Assembly: GCF_020179755.1 (NCBI RefSeq)
Contig: NZ_JAIUCY010000006.1
Location: 234,523-298,522, forward strand
Length of the DNA: 64,000 nucleotides
DNA from: Herbaspirillum sp. alder98
GTDB lineage: Bacteria; Pseudomonadota; Gammaproteobacteria; Burkholderiales; Burkholderiaceae_D
Reading direction: 5' to 3'
Every line of letters begins with the position of its first letter. Positions within the stretch are counted from its first letter, which is position 1. Of the stretch, positions 61,350 to 64,000 are shown one piece after another. The notes under the pieces are model-generated. The model ran no database searches. It saw only the letters and a list, made by a program, of their open reading frames with translations, and was not told the DNA's origin. The translations under genes were made by a program, and so were the position numbers.

Positions 61350-62909
61350 TTACCCCATGTCGGTTAAAGGTTGCGGCGCCATGTTGAGGCTTTTCCAGAT
61401 TGGCCAGCGTTGCTCCATGATGCCCTGGGCGATGTCGGCCACGGCCACGCCCAGGTCTTGCTCCTGCTCCTGCTCCTGCGCCGGCTTGCCGCGCCGCATG
61501 GCCTGCGCCATCGGCGCTACCCAGCTGCCATGCGCCACGCTGTTGTGCAGGATCTGGTCATAGGCGATGCGCTGGCACAGCCCGGAGCGCAAGCCGCCGC
61601 CCAGCAGCGGCGAAGCCAGCACCTGGAACGCATCCGATTCGCGGGCGGCAGCCGCCAGCAGGCGGTTCAGGCGCTCGGCCGGGCGCCGGTCGGCACCAGC
61701 GGCGCTGAGAAAGAAGATGGCGCATTGTTCGGACTCGTGCAGCAGCGAAGCCAGGCGCACCACCTCATCGAAACCGGCTCCCTGGCGCCGCAGCTCGGGC
61801 AAGGCCGCCAGCTCCAGCAACGAATGCGGCCGCTCACGCAGCGCCTGCATGACCGGATGGTAGAGCGCATGGTCGACTTCGAATTTTCCTGCCGCGAACG
61901 CCAGCAGCGGTGTCACCTGCGACACCGGAATGGTCAGCGCCAGCCCGCAGCGCTCCAGCCACTGGCGCCTGCGTGCCGGGGTCATGCGCCGGGCGCCGCG
62001 CACGAAGATATCCTGGCGGAACGGGGTGTTGCAGATATGATCACAGGCCAGTTCGCGCAAGCCCGGGTCGGAAATGGTCGCCAGGAAATCCTGCTGCGCG
62101 CGGCTCATGTTGATGTCGTGATACTGGCTGCTCAACAGCGCCGACCCGGCGAAGTCGAGCTTGGCGCCGGCCATCTCGCGCATCACATCGATCGAATACA
62201 TGGGATCGGCCCCGTCGTGCAGATACTCATGGGCGTGATAGTTGTCGTCGGCGGTATTGCGCAGGTTCTGCAAGCGATAGTCCAGCTGGCGCGACTGGAT
62301 CTGGGTGAAGAAGCGGGCCTTGACGTCGACCAGGCCTTGTACCAGTTCGCGCCCACGGGCCAGCTTGTCCTTGGTGCAGACCTGCTGGTTGCGCGCCGCC
62401 TCGCGCAGCAGCCGGCGCAGCGAGAGCGATGCGGTCCAGCCCGGCATGGCGTTGTAGTTGACATACACCACGCCGCCCGGCTTGAGGTAGCGACGCAGGA
62501 ATTGCACGATATAGCCGCGATTGACGCTATCGACCCAGCTGTAGATGCCGTACATGGTCACGTAGTCGAACTGCGGCAACGCGATCCGGCCTTCGGCCAT
62601 TTCCTTGAAGCTCGCCTCAAGCACGGTCAGATTATCCAGTTGCGCGCCCTCGGCCATTTCCTGGGCTGCCTTTACGTGCGAGGGCATGAAGTCGACCGCG
62701 AAGAATTTTCCGTGCGGATTGGCCGCCGCGTACACGTTGGCCATCAGGCCCAATCCACAGCCCAGCTCCATGTAGGTAAACGGCTGGTCGAGCGGCACCG
62801 GCTCGATGCCATACGAAACGCAGGCAAAGTTCAGGTGAGTGGGGCCTTGCTCCATGGCGAAGGTCGGCACATAGTCCAGCCCCTTCTCGTAACTGTCGTT
62901 GAACTCCAC
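61350..62909 (-). CDS. SAM-dependent methyltransferase with regulatory domain (protein lysine methyltransferase-like)
   Basis: 519 residues. An N-terminal Rossmann methyltransferase has motif I MELGCGLGLM (about 47-56) and Asp73 after the second strand (FFAVDFMPSHVK), then FDYVTMYGIYSWV and LKPGGVVYVNYNAMPGW. The large C-terminal region corresponds to the methyltransferase regulatory domain family (PF10119 type). As I recall, that architecture includes the rickettsial enzymes that methylate lysines of outer-membrane proteins. Hence a surface or secreted protein of this locus (pilin, secretin, effector) is a reasonable substrate. It has no place in known Hrp clusters. A Glu/Gln repeat (AQEQEQEQDLG) precedes the C-terminus. 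Confidence 0.7.
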   Translation of the reverse strand: MEFNDSYEKGLDYVPTFAMEQGPTHLNFACVSYGIEPVPLDQPFTYMELGCGLGLMANVYAAANPHGKFFAVDFMPSHVKAAQEMAEGAQLDNLTVLEASFKEMAEGRIALPQFDYVTMYGIYSWVDSVNRGYIVQFLRRYLKPGGVVYVNYNAMPGWTASLSLRRLLREAARNQQVCTKDKLARGRELVQGLVDVKARFFTQIQSRQLDYRLQNLRNTADDNYHAHEYLHDGADPMYSIDVMREMAGAKLDFAGSALLSSQYHDINMSRAQQDFLATISDPGLRELACDHICNTPFRQDIFVRGARRMTPARRRQWLERCGLALTIPVSQVTPLLAFAAGKFEVDHALYHPVMQALRERPHSLLELAALPELRRQGAGFDEVVRLASLLHESEQCAIFFLSAAGADRRPAERLNRLLAAAARESDAFQVLASPLLGGGLRSGLCQRIAYDQILHNSVAHGSWVAPMAQAMRRGKPAQEQEQEQDLGVAVADIAQGIMEQRWPIWKSLNMAPQPLTDMG

Positions 62910-62978
62910 TGCGCGCTCCTCCAGCGTGATGGCTGCCGCCTCCCTTGTGTACGGCAGCGGTGTCGGTCGATGTGATGC

Positions 62979-63134
62979 CTACTTGCGCGACATGCGGCGG
63001 ATGCGATGCCACTGGAAGTTCTCATCCAGGTCGGCATGCATCATTGCCTGCTGTGCGCTGCGACGTTCTGGCCTGCGCGACGACGATGCTTTCTCGAAAT
63101 AGCCTTCCTCATCCAGGCCGTAAGCGTTTTTCAT
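62979..63134 (-). CDS. 51-codon basic protein
   Basis: A short frame from the ATG at 63134 to TAG at 62979: MKNAYGLDEEGYFEKASSSR, then a basic stretch ending QWHRIRRMSRK. GAAAGGT precedes the start. It lies between the secreted candidate and the methyltransferase on the same strand. The composition (acidic/aromatic start, Arg-rich end) and good initiation signal favour a real gene. No family recognised; a substrate tag or peptide partner of the methyltransferase is one possibility. Confidence 0.5.
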   Translation of the reverse strand: MKNAYGLDEEGYFEKASSSRRPERRSAQQAMMHADLDENFQWHRIRRMSRK

Positions 63135-63186
63135 GGCGTCTTACCTTTCTTATGGAAAATGACGTGCTGCGAACAATTCGGTGCGC

Positions 63187-63747
63187 TCAGGCGAGCCGGA
63201 CCGGTATGCCCAGATAGATCTCCGGCAAGCCCAGGTTAAGGATCATGCGGGAGCGCAGCAAAAACTGATAACGGGCCGAGTTCGGCGAACTCGGGCTCGC
63301 CGCCGGCGCATAGTTCTGTGCACTGGCGGCTTTCTTCTGTTCATCGCGTGCCACATCGGCCACGGTGGCCTGGCGCGTCTTTTCGGTCTTCAATGGCGCT
63401 TCTTGCGGATCGTCGCGGGGAATTGGCGGCACGTAACCGCTCACGCCATTGAGAAACACGGTCGCCGCCAGGTCCTGCTCGCCCGCGTGGTTCACACGGG
63501 TCAGGGCCGCCCTGGACGGGGTCGACGGCCTGGCGCGACCGATACTGCGCAGCGGCTGCGCCCAGCCTGGGCGCCGACCTGGCGCCATGGTGGCCGATGG
63601 CGTCGCTTTGGCATCGAGATAGCTGGTCGCCGGCGGCGGCGCCGGCCTTGCGGCATAGCTGTCGAGCAGCTGGTCGTGCTCCCGCATCAGCTCTGCCAGG
63701 CCATGTGTCCTGGAGGGATCGAAGCCGGGGTTGATTCTCATGGTCAT
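63187..63747 (-). CDS. putative T3SS-secreted protein of unknown function
   Basis: 186 residues, no signal peptide. A disordered, Pro/Ala/Ser/Arg-rich protein with a short structured C-terminus (SARYQFLLRSRMILNLGLPE). The middle has VFLNGVSGYVPPIPRDDP and a Lys/Ala-rich helix. The composition fits a secreted or effector-type protein, and the gene lies between a HrpF/NopX/HrpK-like gene and the methyltransferase. MRINPG (63741) is an alternative start. No HrpL box was found directly upstream, so it is probably in a longer transcript. Confidence 0.45.
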   Translation of the reverse strand: MTMRINPGFDPSRTHGLAELMREHDQLLDSYAARPAPPPATSYLDAKATPSATMAPGRRPGWAQPLRSIGRARPSTPSRAALTRVNHAGEQDLAATVFLNGVSGYVPPIPRDDPQEAPLKTEKTRQATVADVARDEQKKAASAQNYAPAASPSSPNSARYQFLLRSRMILNLGLPEIYLGIPVRLA

Positions 63748-63824
63748 CCTCTATTGCTTGCTGCGGCGCGATCCGGCCTGCACTACGGCCGGACCGCGCC
63801 TGCTCGGTTAAAACCGGCCGGGGC

Positions 63825-64000
63825 TTACAGACGGCCCTTGTCCAAGGCCTTGTCCGGATCGCCACGACCCAGCTTGCCGTCGCTCTCACCATCGGTGGCG
63901 GATTCGACCCGCTTGTACAATTCACCGCCGTGGGCCATGTAGGTCTGCGCGGCCTTCTGCACTTCAGGATCGGCCTTTTGCTCCTTGCCGTTCTTGTCGG
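63825..64000 (-). CDS. C-terminal part of a HrpF/NopX/HrpK-like T3SS translocator or helper (partial)
   Basis: The last 58 residues of a protein whose start lies beyond the window. EVQKAAQTYMAHGGELYKRV and ESATDGESDGKLGRGDPDKA resemble the recurring unit of NolX/NopX/HrpF- and HrpK-type proteins, in which a helix followed by a DG-x3-DG-x-L-x-x-D segment is repeated. Those proteins help insert the translocation pore in the host membrane. It would supply the translocon component otherwise missing in the window. Confidence 0.5.
   Translation of the reverse strand, partial: DKNGKEQKADPEVQKAAQTYMAHGGELYKRVESATDGESDGKLGRGDPDKALDKGRL

Overview
The window looks like a chromosomal segment of a GC-rich betaproteobacterium, most likely of the Oxalobacteraceae (Herbaspirillum-like). 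I infer this from gene content only: an HrpL-driven, Pseudomonas syringae-type (Hrp1) type III secretion system (T3SS) next to Opp/Bmp transporters, MocR and FCD-GntR regulators and a Cache-type chemoreceptor. No rRNA, tRNA, CRISPR array or intact insertion sequence was seen.

Layout. (1) 1-2.5 kb, + strand: a CesT-type secretion chaperone, then a secreted-effector candidate built on a class I glutamine amidotransferase (peptidase C26) fold, behind an HrpL-like promoter and an inverted-repeat array. (2) 2.5-22 kb: metabolism. A Bmp-family ABC uptake locus with an amidase and no ATPase gene faces an FCD-GntR regulator across a four-site operator array. Next come an MFS carrier, a MmgE/PrpD protein and an M20 deacylase, a MocR regulator, a chemoreceptor, and a complete opp/dpp operon with a transposase N-terminal domain gene translationally coupled to its end. 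An identical three-site operator (TACAGA-N19-TCTGTA-N15-TACAGA) precedes both the M20/PrpD operon and the opp operon and ties them to the MocR protein. (3) 22.5-27 kb: a small lipoprotein, an OmpR-type regulator with a degenerate receiver, and an effector locus (chaperone, 481-aa effector candidate, phosphoribosyltransferase-like protein). (4) 27-38.5 kb: a type IVb (R64-like) pilus operon, pilL(C-terminal part)-N-O-P-Q-R-S-M-V-transglycosylase, plus a PilT-type retraction ATPase. (5) 39-60 kb: the injectisome. The sctI-J-K-L-hrpF-hrpG-sctC operon is followed upstream by sctD-N-O-P-Q-R-S-T-U and by sctW-tyeA-chaperone-(X)-(Y)-sctV. (6) 60-64 kb: the HrpL-type ECF sigma factor, a possible chaperone, a protein-methyltransferase-like enzyme, a 51-codon gene, another secreted-protein candidate and the end of a HrpF/NopX/HrpK-like protein.

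How it works together. I found GGAACC-N15/16-(C/T)CAC-N2-A boxes, the HrpL promoter signature, in front of sctW, sctD, sctI, the type IVb pilus operon and the second effector locus. Weaker versions precede the first effector, the lipoprotein and a proline-rich protein. The simplest reading is that one sigma factor drives the injectisome, its effectors and an adhesive, retractile type IVb pilus as one contact programme. Unusual parts are the Yersinia-like block sctW-tyeA-chaperone-X-Y-sctV inside an Hrp1-type system, the lysine-methyltransferase-like enzyme, and the lack of a recognisable pilin/needle gene (hrpA/sctF), prepilin peptidase, hrpT or hrpV in the window.

Limits: families were assigned by reading sequences and motifs, with no database search. 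Effector calls are inferences from context.
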